Shown one piece after another: positions 40,968 to 52,700 of a DNA stretch of 64,000 nt. Under the pieces are notes generated by a model, which searched no databases, was not told where the DNA came from, and saw nothing but the letters and a program-made list of their open reading frames with translations. Position 1 is the stretch's first letter, and the number at the start of each line of letters is the position of its first letter. The DNA comes from Tritrichomonas musculus (lineage: Eukaryota; Parabasalia; Tritrichomonadida; Tritrichomonadidae), in NCBI GenBank assembly GCA_039105265.1, contig JAPFFF010000004.1:2852001-2916000 (forward strand). The letters are read 5' to 3'. Position numbers and translations under genes: made by a program.

Positions 40968-42455
40968 CTAAAAACTACGTTTCATGTTCACAGGGAGAAT
41001 GAAAGTGTATTGATCATTTGGAACATTCCTTCGTCTTATTTTTGACTGTTCTTTATCATGATGAGTTATTTCAGAAAGCAAAACTTCTTGGAAAATTGAA
41101 ATTGAAATATTAAACATGATAGTTAAGGAAAAGAAAATCCAAACAAACCAATAAATGATACCATACCATTCATTTATTGTTGGTCTATTATCAGAAGTAT
41201 CAAACATATACGAAATTGAATCACCATGAACGACAGCAATTAAGCATTCAGCACCATCAATGAATGTTCTAAATGTTGGATTATAAGGACCAAAGAAAGA
41301 ACAACCAAGTAAGAGATAAGCAAAAAATATAGCAATACAGCCAACCAAGAACGCACCAATTTTAACAGCAGCTCTCGCAATAACATTAACAACAACCATT
41401 GTATATGATTTCATTTTTACATATCGAATTAATAAAAAGCAGTGGAAAAATGTTGCTAATGCAAGAAATATCATCGGAACAGCAACAGATCCTGTGAAGT
41501 TTGAACTATCAACAACATATAGAATACATGATATTATTGATAAAATATGGACAAAAAACGAATAAATCGTCCATTTGTCAAACTTTTTCTTAAAAACATC
41601 AAGCGGTTTTAAAAAGTTGGAAAGAGCTTTATCATGACTATATACATAAACCGAACGTGTTGATATCAATTCAAGGATAATACAAATAAGTGCAAACAAA
41701 ATAATTATAATTGGAATTGTAAGCAAAGGATTTTCTAAAAAGCTTTTCCATCGATATAAGTCAACGTGAGGAATTTGTGAGTGATGAATATCAAGTGATA
41801 TTATTTTAGTATCGTGATCGTTAGAAAATTTGGAAGTTATAGCTAAATCAATACTGTTCATATTACCTTGTTCTTTAATGTGATAAACAGAGTTTAATGA
41901 GATTGAATCGAATTTTGATGAAAGAGAGTCAGCAATAGCCCGCAATTGTGAAATATTTGATTGATCAAAGATATATTTTGTATTTTTGTTTTTATATTCA
42001 ATATCAACATTGATAAATCCATTTGAAGAAAATAAATCTGAGCATGGAAATTCATTTTCAAATCTTAAAAATCGATAACCAGTTTCATTAATAACTTTGA
42101 GAAATTTACTTTTAAAGAAAATAAAAACTTGGTCTTGAACTCCATTATTATCATTAAGTTCAAAGTCATATCCTGTTAAAAAATAATTATCAATTGCTTT
42201 AGAATGATCAAGAGCAAAATCAATAGTTGTTCTTTGATGAATATAACCAAAAATAAAATATAATAACATAATAGCAAATTCCAAAAAACATACCCACGGA
42301 ATATAATAAGAATGTAACCAATTATCATCAACTTTATGTGGACGCACTTTATAATAATATCTTTCATGCTTACGAAACATAACTTTTGGCACTTCTTCAT
42401 CGATTTGAGATAAATTTTGCATAGATATTATATGATTTTCGTGATTTTTTTGCAT
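40968..42455 (-). CDS. mucolipin (TRPML)-like cation channel
   Basis: A 495-aa six-helix channel. TM1 is at about 52-72. A ~170-residue lumenal domain between TM1 and TM2 (73-242) contains Cys138, as in mucolipins. TM2-TM6 are at about 243-264, 298-316, 326-344, 365-386 and 432-458. The TM5 region KIGAFLVGCIAIFFAYLLLG followed by FGPYNPTFR and AECLIAVVHGDS corresponds to the mucolipin pore region (GPYHVKFR, SLINGDDMF). The pore filter is HGDS (410-413) instead of NGDD. Mucolipins release calcium and other cations from endosomes and lysosomes and are gated by PI(3,5)P2. The N-terminus has a basic cluster (RKHERYYYKVRPHK) that could bind the lipid. The ATG at 42455 is preferred to an upstream in-frame TTG (42470). 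Confidence 0.9.
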   Translation of the reverse strand: MQKNHENHIISMQNLSQIDEEVPKVMFRKHERYYYKVRPHKVDDNWLHSYYIPWVCFLEFAIMLLYFIFGYIHQRTTIDFALDHSKAIDNYFLTGYDFELNDNNGVQDQVFIFFKSKFLKVINETGYRFLRFENEFPCSDLFSSNGFINVDIEYKNKNTKYIFDQSNISQLRAIADSLSSKFDSISLNSVYHIKEQGNMNSIDLAITSKFSNDHDTKIISLDIHHSQIPHVDLYRWKSFLENPLLTIPIIIILFALICIILELISTRSVYVYSHDKALSNFLKPLDVFKKKFDKWTIYSFFVHILSIISCILYVVDSSNFTGSVAVPMIFLALATFFHCFLLIRYVKMKSYTMVVVNVIARAAVKIGAFLVGCIAIFFAYLLLGCSFFGPYNPTFRTFIDGAECLIAVVHGDSISYMFDTSDNRPTINEWYGIIYWFVWIFFSLTIMFNISISIFQEVLLSEITHHDKEQSKIRRRNVPNDQYTFILPVNMKRSF

Positions 42456-42584
42456 GGAAAAACAAAACAAATTCTTGAAATATAGAGAAACGAATTCACA
42501 AATATGTTGAAAGAAATATTATTTTTTCAAAAGTTTACAAATAATTATTTTTTATTTATTTGAAAATTTAAATAGAGGTAGTAA
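42456..42584. promoter_or_regulatory. 129-bp divergent promoter region
   Basis: The gap between the start codons of the mucolipin-like (-) and D-glutamate cyclase (+) genes. It is T/A-rich and must carry both promoters. Confidence 0.4.
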
Positions 42585-43463
42585 ATGGAAAATCACGATT
42601 ATTATTCACTTCTTGAAAACGAAATTTTTAAAGATTTAGGTTATCGAGGAATTGAAACTATGTGGCAAAAAGGCTCTTTAAGGGAGGCGGCCTTTGCTAT
42701 TTTAAAGAGAGATAAAATTTTACCGTCTTACATTTTGACAGGGTTTTGTTGCATGTTCAATAGATGTGAAACAGATGGTCCATTAGGAAGCTCTGTTTTA
42801 TGCTCAACATTAAGAGCTCTTGGATATAATGCAACCTTATTGACAGATTCATATTCAGAGCCGGTCGTCCGTGCTGCTGCTTTTACAAATCCAATTTTAT
42901 CAAAGGATAATCCATCAGATATTACAGAAATTTCTTTTATTGTTTCGGTTGAACGACCTGGGAGATCGAAAAAGACGTATGATTTTAGAACTATGTCAGC
43001 TCGTGATATTTCTCACTGCACAGCACCAATTGATCTTCTTTTCCCACTTGAAGGCCACACTAAAAAAGAATATTTAACAATAGGTATTGGTGATGGTGGA
43101 AACGAAGTTGGCACAGGAAATATTTCTGATGAAGTATGCAAGTATGTTAAAAACGGTGAAGATATTTGCACATCTATTTGCGCAGATATCCTTATAATGG
43201 CAGGCGTTTCAAACTGGGGTGCACTTGCACTTGCCGCTGCTCTGGTAATTGCTTCAAAAAATACTGAAGCAGCAAGTGTTTTTATTGAACAATGCAATAA
43301 ACAACCAGAAATATTACAAAAAATGATTGATGCTGGCTCTTTTGACGGATGCACAGGAAAAAAAGAATTGTCAATCGATAATATGATGTATGATAAAGAA
43401 CATTTGAGTGTCACGCTTTCACTGATCTCAATTGTCAAAGAAGCATTCCAATTGAGCGATTAA
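42585..43463 (+). CDS. DGLUCY: D-glutamate cyclase (DUF4392)
   Basis: A 292-aa enzyme of the DUF4392 family, which converts D-glutamate to 5-oxo-D-proline. Typical blocks are TGFCCMF near 52-58, TDGPLGSSVLCSTLRALGY (63-81), EGHTKKEYLTIGIGDGGNEVG (156-176) and, near 205-225, GVSNWGALALAAAL. The glycine-rich GIGDGGNEVG loop is the family signature. The protein is a stand-alone domain, like bacterial and fungal members, whereas animal DGLUCY is longer. No targeting peptide is obvious, so it is probably cytosolic (inference). It may clear D-glutamate of bacterial cell-wall origin. The ATG at 42585 gives full family length. Confidence 0.94.
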   Translation: MENHDYYSLLENEIFKDLGYRGIETMWQKGSLREAAFAILKRDKILPSYILTGFCCMFNRCETDGPLGSSVLCSTLRALGYNATLLTDSYSEPVVRAAAFTNPILSKDNPSDITEISFIVSVERPGRSKKTYDFRTMSARDISHCTAPIDLLFPLEGHTKKEYLTIGIGDGGNEVGTGNISDEVCKYVKNGEDICTSICADILIMAGVSNWGALALAAALVIASKNTEAASVFIEQCNKQPEILQKMIDAGSFDGCTGKKELSIDNMMYDKEHLSVTLSLISIVKEAFQLSD

Positions 43464-43798
43464 TTTTTTTTTTACTTATATGCATATATTTCCTTTATAA
43501 TTCAAATACACTAGAAGGACAAAATTACATATTCTTGTTTGAAGACTTTTATTATTTTCTTGGAAATTCTTGTTTTTATATAATTAAATTTCAAAAATTT
43601 TATTTGACCTCTAAAATTTTATGATTATTTTTTCTATAGTTTATATTTTTAAAATATTCAAAAACTCAATAATTTTTTAAATACTTAATTTGGTTTTTTT
43701 ATAAAAACATTTATAAATTTAAAAAGTTTAATACAATTTTTAAATTTTGACTTTTTGTGTGATATGAAAATTTTATTGAATTTTTGCGCCGGATCTAA
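43464..43798. other. AT-rich intergenic DNA
   Basis: About 335 bp between the cyclase gene and the giant gene, both on the plus strand. It is T-rich with no recognised element and must contain the promoter of the giant gene. Confidence 0.5.
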
Positions 43799-46700
43799 AT
43801 GAACCAATCTAAACATGACTATTTATTTTTCAAGTCCAACCTTTTCTTCGCATTAGAGAAGGTTCTGATTAACTTACCTGCGGGATGCAATTTTCAAATA
43901 ATAATTTCGATCGATGACTCAGAAATCACTCTTCAACCTAAAACAACAAGCCAAGAAAGTTGTTTTGAAGCTAATTATAAGTATCAGAAGGCAATTAATG
44001 CTGTTTACAATAAAGAACAAACAAAAGCCAAAGCCCGCCGAATTATAATTGGTCTGAATATTTTTGATAAATCGCAAAAATTAATTTCAACATCCGAAAC
44101 GAGTATTGATCCGGGGCAATATTTGAATTCAAAAATGAATGATTTTTATCCAATAATGCTTGACACACCTTTGAAAGGTCCTAATCCAGTAATTTACACT
44201 TCAATCAGTTTATCTCCAATTACTGTTTCCGCTCCTTCTACTTTTTCAAATTTACCATCAACTGCTATCGAATTATCAGTAAAAGCTAGGAAACAAAGAC
44301 GAGGAAGTGACGCATTTTTAAATAAATTAATTGAAGACAACTTTAAGGATACGAAAGAACAAGATTCAACCAACAAGGATTCAATAGCTGATGTTGACAA
44401 TGCAAAAAAGACAGTTGAAGCCACCACAAGGAACGTTACACCTCCACAAAAACCTCCAGATACAGGGAAACCCATACCAGAAAGAAAACCTACTTCAAAT
44501 TCAAACCAAAATACTTCAATGAAACAGAAACCAGAATCAAATTCATCTAACACAAACCCAGTTCCAACATCAAATACAGCAATCAAACATCCAATTTCTT
44601 CAATTTCTTCAACTGCTACGAAACCCACTCCTTCTAATTTACCTTCATTAAATCTTCAACAAAATTCAGAAGATGCTAGTAAAGATCGCCAAACCACGAC
44701 AAATGGCACTTCTTTATCTGCATCAACTAACCAAAAAGCAAAAACCACGGCAAAAGGAGATCAAGTTAACGAATCCATTGCAGCAACACCAACAATTTTA
44801 CACAAACCGAATCAGAATTCAAATCAATCTGATTCGTTATTACCAAATGATAATGAGACAGGCATTAGTTCTTCACAAAATCACAAAGAACCATGCAATT
44901 CACCAGAACAAGGCGAAAATAAGAATTTGTCTCATGAAATAAATGAAATTTCAGCAGTTATAGATGAAAACACACAACATATTAATACTTTGATTGGCAT
45001 CCTTCCAGAAGAACTTTTACCTCATATATTGCCAGAAATCAATCAAGATAACGAAACAAATGAAAATAATATTAATAAAAAAGAACACACGGAAGATCAG
45101 GAAAGTTCAATAAACAATCAAGCTAATTTAACTAATGACCATGAAAATGATGAAGAGATAAAAGATACTGTTTCAAACGAAAATAAAGAAGAAAATGAAA
45201 ACAACAATAACGAAATGAATAATTTACCAAAACAGGAAAACGAACAGTCAAGCTTAGCAAATGAAATTAATTCAATTTCAGCTACTATAGATAATAATTC
45301 ACAATTAATTAATTCATTAATTAATATAATTCCAGAACCACTTTTGAGAGAAGTCTTACCTGATTTTCAAGATGATGATAATCAACCAACTGAATCAAAT
45401 ACTACTGAAAATCCAAGTATTTCATCTATTCAAGAACCAAATCCATCGTCTAATGAACGATCAGAACAACCGGAAGATAATCAAGAAACTAAAGATAAGA
45501 TCTTAAACGCAAATGACGAAACGAATAATTTACTAACACAAGAAAACGAAACGAATAATTTATCAAAACAGGAAAGCGAACAGTCAAGCTTAGCAAATGA
45601 AATTAATTCTATTTCAGCTACTATAGATAATAATTCACAATTAATTAATTCATTAATTAATATAATTCCAGAACCACTTTTGAGAGAAGTCTTACCTGAT
45701 TTTCAAGATGATGATAATCAACCAACTGAATCAAATACTACTGAAGATTCAAATATTTCATCTATTCAAGAACCAAATCCGACAACCATCGAACAATCAG
45801 AACAACCGGAAGATAATCAAGAAACCAAAGATAAAATCTTAAACGCAAATGACGAAACGAATAATTTACCAACACAAGAAAACGAAACGAATAATTTACC
45901 AAAACAGAAAAACGAAACGAATAATTTATCAAAACAGGAAAGCGAACAGTCAAGCTTAGTAGATGAAATTAATTCAATTTCAGCTACTATAGATAATAAT
46001 TCACAATTAATTAATTCATTAATTAATATAATTCCAGAACCAATTTTGAAAGAAGTCTTACCTGATTTTCAAGATGATGATAATCAACCAACTGAATCAA
46101 ATACTACTGAAGATTCAAATATTTCATCTATTCAAGAACCAAATCCGACAACCATCGAACAATCAGAACAACCGGAAGATAATCAAGAAACCAAAGATAA
46201 AATCTTAAACGCAAATGACGAAATGAATAATTTACCAAAACAGGAAAACGAACAGTCAAGCTTAGCAAATGAAATTAATTCTATTTCAGCTACTATAGAT
46301 AATAATTCACAATTAATTAATTCATTAATTAATATAATTCCAGAACCACTTTTGAGAGAAGTCTTACCTGATTTTCAAGATGATGATAATCAACCAACTG
46401 AATCAAATACTACTGAAAATCCAAGTATTTCATCTATTCAAGAACCAAATCCATCGTCTAATGAACGATCAGAACAACCGGAAGATAATCAAGAAACTAA
46501 AGATAAAATCTTAAATGAAAATAAAGGAGAAAGTGAAAACCAAAATACTAAAACGAATGAATCAGAAGAGCACGAAAGAAAGCAACCAAGCTTAACAGAT
46601 GAAACCAATTCAATTTCAGCAACTATAGATAACAATTCAAAAATCATTAATTCATTAATTAATGCAATTCCAGAACCAATATTAAACGAAATATTACTTG

Positions 46701-49700
46701 ATCTTCCAGATGAACACAATATTCAGGAAGAGCCTCCTCAAGAAAATCAAATGATCGATATTAATAAATCAATACCATCAACTAAAGAACCAGAAGACAC
46801 AGAAAAATCATCAACAGAAATACCAGAGCAAATTAAAAATAATGACAATCATGAAAGCAACATTGCTGATGAAATCAATTCAATCTCTGCAATAATAGAA
46901 CAAAATTCAAGAATCATTAACACATTAGTTGAAGTGATTCCACCTTCAATATTATGTGAAATTTTACCAGATATGCCAGATACACCTGTTATCAACGAAA
47001 ACGACATTCCTAACAATGAAGATCAAGTAGAAGATGCAAATATCAATTCAACGCCAACAATTCCAGTAGTCCAAACTATTCCAGAAACACCAAAAGAAGA
47101 TGAAAAGCCAGACAATGATAAAGAAAAAGCCACAAGTCAATCTGAAAATCAAGATAATTTATCTCAAGAAATCGACTCAATTTCATCAGTGGTAGAAGCA
47201 AACACAAAAATCATTAATGGACTACTTCAAATAATGCCAAATGAAATCTTGTCTGAAATATTACCAGAGATTGAAGGAACAGATAATTTAATAGCACGTG
47301 ATGCTAATATTGAGGTGGAACCTATCGAAAACGAAAATGATACTCCTCAGTCAAATGAGATATTGATTCCAATTGAAGAAGAAGAGGAAGATGTAGAACC
47401 AAATGAAGCAAATACCTTACCAAACCAGGAAGAAAACCCAATCACAGCTGAAACAAATGCTTTACCAGATCAAGAAAACAAACCCAGCTTATCAGACGAA
47501 ATAGACTCAATCTCATCAATAATTGATAATAATTCCAAGCTTATCGATACATTAGTTAACTCGATTCCACCTTCAATACTATGCGAAATATTACCTGATA
47601 TGGAAGAACTTCCAGTTGTTGGTGAAAGAACCCTTGCTGACCAAGAAAAACAACCATTAGAAATTTCTAATGAAGAAACAAACAACAAACAACCTGAAAC
47701 CCAAGAAGTACCGGCAATTGTACCAACAATAGAAGATACTAAACCTGATGAAACAGAAAAGAAGAATGAATCACCCGAAGAAGTTAAACCGGAAGAACCA
47801 GAAAAGAAAGATGACTTATCAGATGAAATCAACCAAATTTCATCAGTGATTGAAAATAATTCAAAGATTATCGATTCAATGGTCAGAAGCATTCCACTTG
47901 ATTTATTATTGAAATTATTACCAGAAGATTCTTTGGATAAAGAAAATGATCCAAACCTCAGCGAACAAATTGCACAATTAATGGAAATCTGCAACGACAA
48001 CATGAAATTGATTGAACAGCTACCAATTGATGCCTTGACAGACCCCAGCAAGATCAACTCTTTACTATTCGATGACGATAATGAAGACAAGACAGGAAAA
48101 GAAAGCCATCCTTCTCCAAAGAAAAATAAAAACACACAAACAAGCTTATTCCCTGATGAAAACATGCAGCCAACAGTTGCAAGGAAAGATTCAAAACCCA
48201 AAAAGATTAATAAATTGGCCATTTCACCACAAAGTTACATAAAAACATCACCAACAAAAGAAAGCCCAGAAAAAGAAGACAGCAAAAAGAGACTTGCTGT
48301 TTCACCAATTGATCCAACTCAGTACTTGATGCAACAATATAAGAAGCAACCAACAAAACCACAAAAAATAACCAAAGTTTCAAAGAAAGAAGAACAAGTT
48401 CCAGTTGTTCCAATTAAAGAAGCTGAATATCCAGTTATTCCAGCCAAAAAACAACCAATAAGCTCATTTGAAGTGCCTGGATTTTTGAAGAGAAGAAATA
48501 TTCTTCCTTATGATTTCTCAGGAATTCTTTTCGTAGCTGATATTCTTCCATTTAGCTTATCAAAGATCTTTCATGTTGCTGACATTCTTCCATATGATTT
48601 GACGAAAGTCATTTTCATTGCCGATGTCGTTCCAGATGAAGACTTTCTTTGGCACGATGAAGAAGACGAAAAAAAGAAAGAAGAAGAGTTCTTACGAGAT
48701 GCTGAAATCGAAGAAGAATATCAAAAAGAAGAGAAAAGCAAAGATGAAGAAGTTTTGTTCTACAACATTTGTGCCAATGAAATTTATTACAAAGGAATTG
48801 AATTAGAGAATCAAAAAGAAATGAAATATCAAAAGAAAGCTAAGGAATTCGAAAAATTACTTAAACAAGAATTAGAGAAAGATGATGAATTAGAATCAAC
48901 AAGTCATGACATATTCGAATCAGAAGCTCTTATCGAAGAAATGAAAAAATTAGAGGAAGAAAAAAGTTTGTTCGATTTGATTCAAGAAACTAAAAATGAT
49001 AATTATTCAGTTCCTGCACCAAGTCCTTGGAGTTTGATTCCTGACATTCTTTATCCTTATCCAAATAATTTAATTGGAAGTTCGGAATCACCTGACTTTT
49101 TACCACAGAAATCAATGGAAAATGATTCCTGGGACGCATTTAATGATAAACTTCTACCAAAAGAACCAAGCAACTTCGAGATTTTCAATCCAAATAATTA
49201 TAGCAAAGATGATGAATCAATACCTGAATCTGGTATCGAAGAAGATGAATTTACAATAAAAAGTTCTGATACTTGGAAATACATGAATGACTTCTTGGCA
49301 AATGAAATTTATCCAGCTTATCTTGATGATGAAAACGACAAAGAAACAGAAGAAAAAGACACAGAAAAAACAATTCAAGAAGAAAAACGAAGTGATGATG
49401 AAAATGACAAAGAAACAGAAGAAAAAGACACAGAAGAAACAATTCAAGAAGAAAAACGAAGTGATGATGAAAATGACAAAGAAACAGAAGAAAAAGACAC
49501 AGAAGAAACAATTCAAGAAGAAAAACGAAATGAAGATGAAAATGACAAAGAAACAGAAGAAAAAGACACAGAAGAAACAATTCAAGAAGAAAAACGAAGT
49601 GATGATGAAAATGACAAAGATTCTGAAGTAATTGATTCACTTATTTCATTTGTTGAAGAGCAACTGAATGAAGCTGAAGATGACAAAACATCAGAAGAAA

Positions 49701-52700
49701 AAGATACAAATGAAAATATCCAAGAAGAAAAACAAAAAGAAGTTGAAAACGACAAAAAATTGGAAGAAAAAGATTCATTTATTTCTCAGCAGGAAGAAAG
49801 ACAGGCTGAAATAGAAGAAAAGAAAGATGATGAAGAAAAACTTGTTGAAGAGTATCAGAAAGAAATGCTAGAAGAAGGCTTAATTCCTGAGCATAACTTT
49901 GAGTTTCTCGAGGAAACAGAAGATAACATTTTCAATATTCCAAGCGATAAACCAGAATTCTTGAAAATAACACCACAGGCAATCAATAATGAACATTACA
50001 TTGACGAAGACTCAGATGAATGGAAACAACTTAGCAAATTACTAGATAAAGAACTTAAAGTTGACATAATTGAGCCTTCAATAGAAGAACCAAAAGATGA
50101 AAAACAACTAGAAGAAGAAAGACAAAGACAATTAGAAGCCGAGAAACAAAAGCAAATAGAAGAAGAAGAAAGACAAAGACAATTAGAAGCCGAGAAACAA
50201 AAACAAATAGAAGAAGAAGAAAGACAAAGACAATTAGAAGCTGAGAAACAAAAACAAATAGAAGAAGAAGAAGAAAGACAAAGACAATTAGAAGCCGAGA
50301 AACAAAAACAAATAGAAGAAGAAGAAGAAGAAGAAAGACAAAGACAATTAGAAGCCGAGAAACAAAAACAAATAGAAGAAGAAGAAAGACAAAGACAATT
50401 AGAAGCCGAGAAACAAAAACAAATAGAAGAAGAAGAAGAAAGACAAAGACAATTAGAAGCTGAGAAACAAAAACAAATAGAAGAAGAAGAAAGACAAAGA
50501 CAATTAGAAGCTGAGAAACAAAAACAAATAGAAGAAGAAGAAGAAGAAAGACAAAGACAATTAGAAGCTGAGAAACAAAAACAAATAGAAGAAGAAGAAG
50601 AAGAAAGACAAAGACAATTAGAAGCTGAGAAACAAAAACAAATAGAAGAAGAAGAAGAAGAAAGACAAAGACAATTAGAAGCCGAGAAACAAAAACAAAT
50701 AGAAGAAGAAGAAGAAGAAAGACAAAGACAATTAGAAGCCGAGAAACAAAAACAAATAGAAGAAGAAGAAGAAAGACAAAGACAATTAGAAGCTGAGAAA
50801 CAAAAACAAATAGAAGAAGAAGAAAGACAAAGACAATTAGAAGCTGAGAAACAAAAACAAATAGAAGAAGAAGAAGAAGAAAGACAAAGACAATTAGAAG
50901 CACGAAATATTGAAGAAGACAACAAAGGAGCACTTGATGAAATAGAAAATGAACTTAATAATCTTGATGATGAAATCATAAATGACGACAAAATTTTCGA
51001 TCAATGGTCTGACATTGCAAATAAACTTCATCCATGGTCACTCCCCACTGAACAAGAAACTAGTGATGAAAAAACACCAGAAGAGAAAACTAAAGATTTA
51101 ACTGAAGAAGAGAAAGAAGACAAAACGGAAGAAGAAGAAGAAAAACTCGTTGAACTTGTTAAAGAACCTAAAGAGGAAGATCTTTTAATTCTTAATCAAC
51201 CAACTCATAAATACGAACTTCTAGAAAACTATGAAGTTCAAACAAGAGAAGCCCCAATCATCCAAGATGATGAAGCTTCTTTGAATGAAGCTCAAATTGA
51301 TCCAGAATCTGATGAATTTTCACAGTTGAATGAATTATTAAAGAATGAATTCAATATTGACAATTATTCACCATTTGATATGATAAAAGAAAACAAGAAA
51401 CAAGAAAAGCAAATCATTAAAGAAAATGAAAAAACACTTGAAGATATTGAAAATGAACTCGATCAACTTGAAGATGAAATCAAAGATGGTTTTGAGCTAT
51501 TCGATGAATGGAACAACATTGGAAAACAAGTTCATAAATGGTCTCTTGATCTTGAAGAACCTGCAAAAACATCACCAACAATTGAAGTCAATGAATTAGA
51601 ACATACAAGTCAAGAATTACCAATTTTTTCATTGTATGAAGAACCAAAAGAAGTTGATGCATGGTCTAGAATGAATGAAAAAACATTTTGTCCAATCAGT
51701 GAATACTTGAAAGAACGTGAAATACAAACAATTTCACCAACTTTTGTTACACCAGAACAAGATAAAGAAGAAGAACATATTGAAAGATATCTTGAATCAG
51801 AAACATGGAAAAGAATGAATGATCTCCTCATGCAAGATCTAAATGCTCCAGAGGATGTTTCAGAAGAAGAACATGGTGAAAAAGAACAGTTGAAAGAGGA
51901 TCAAATTAAAGATAACAAGAAAGAAGATGAAATAGAAGAAGACCATGAAGATGAAAAAGATAGAATAAGCCAAGATAAAGATGATGAAGAAGAACTTGTT
52001 AAAAAGCAAGCATCTGAAATATCAATATCGGAAGAAGAACTCATCAAAGATGAAGAAGAACGCGAACTTGAAAATAATGAAGAACATGAAAATAACATTG
52101 AACAATATCGAGTTCCATCTGACATTCCAATTGACTTCACATTTCCAGATCAACCGAAATCATCATCATCATCACCATCGGACACACATTATTATGAATT
52201 TCTTGAAGAGACGGAAGACATTTTCTTCGATGGAGTTAGCAGTAAACCAGAACTTCAACGAATTCAAATCTCAACAGAACGAAATCCATCATCGCCAGAC
52301 AACGCATCACATTATATTGTTGAAGGTAGTCCTGAATGGAAAGAACTGAATGAACTTCTTAATCAATACATTGATATTGACGACGAATTATCAGAAGACG
52401 AAGACACCATTGAACAACTTGAAGGAGACAAAATAGCAGAAGAACTCGACTTTGCAAACAACAAAACTCTCGAAGATGAAGAAAAACTTGATGACATCAT
52501 GAAAAATAAAGATGAAGAAGAAAAAGAAAATGAAATAAACAAACTTCATCAAATGAAAGATGAAGAAGAAAATCTTGTTCAAGAACAACAAAATGAAATT
52601 TCCATTTCTGATGAAGAACAAAACAAGGAACAAGAAAAACTAAGAGAAAGAAGTTATGATGATAATTTGATTTTCAATCAACCAGAACACAAATATGAAT

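Noticed and set aside
44194-48413. Several minus-strand Ser/Phe-rich frames across the giant gene
   Set aside because: Antisense shadows of the continuous plus-strand frame starting at 43799.
49217-49640. Minus-strand Phe/Cys-rich possible membrane frames
   Set aside because: Antisense of the 69-bp coding repeat.
49996-50991. Minus-strand frames with SSSS/CFCF and LLLL patterns
   Set aside because: Antisense of the Glu/Arg/Gln array in the giant gene.
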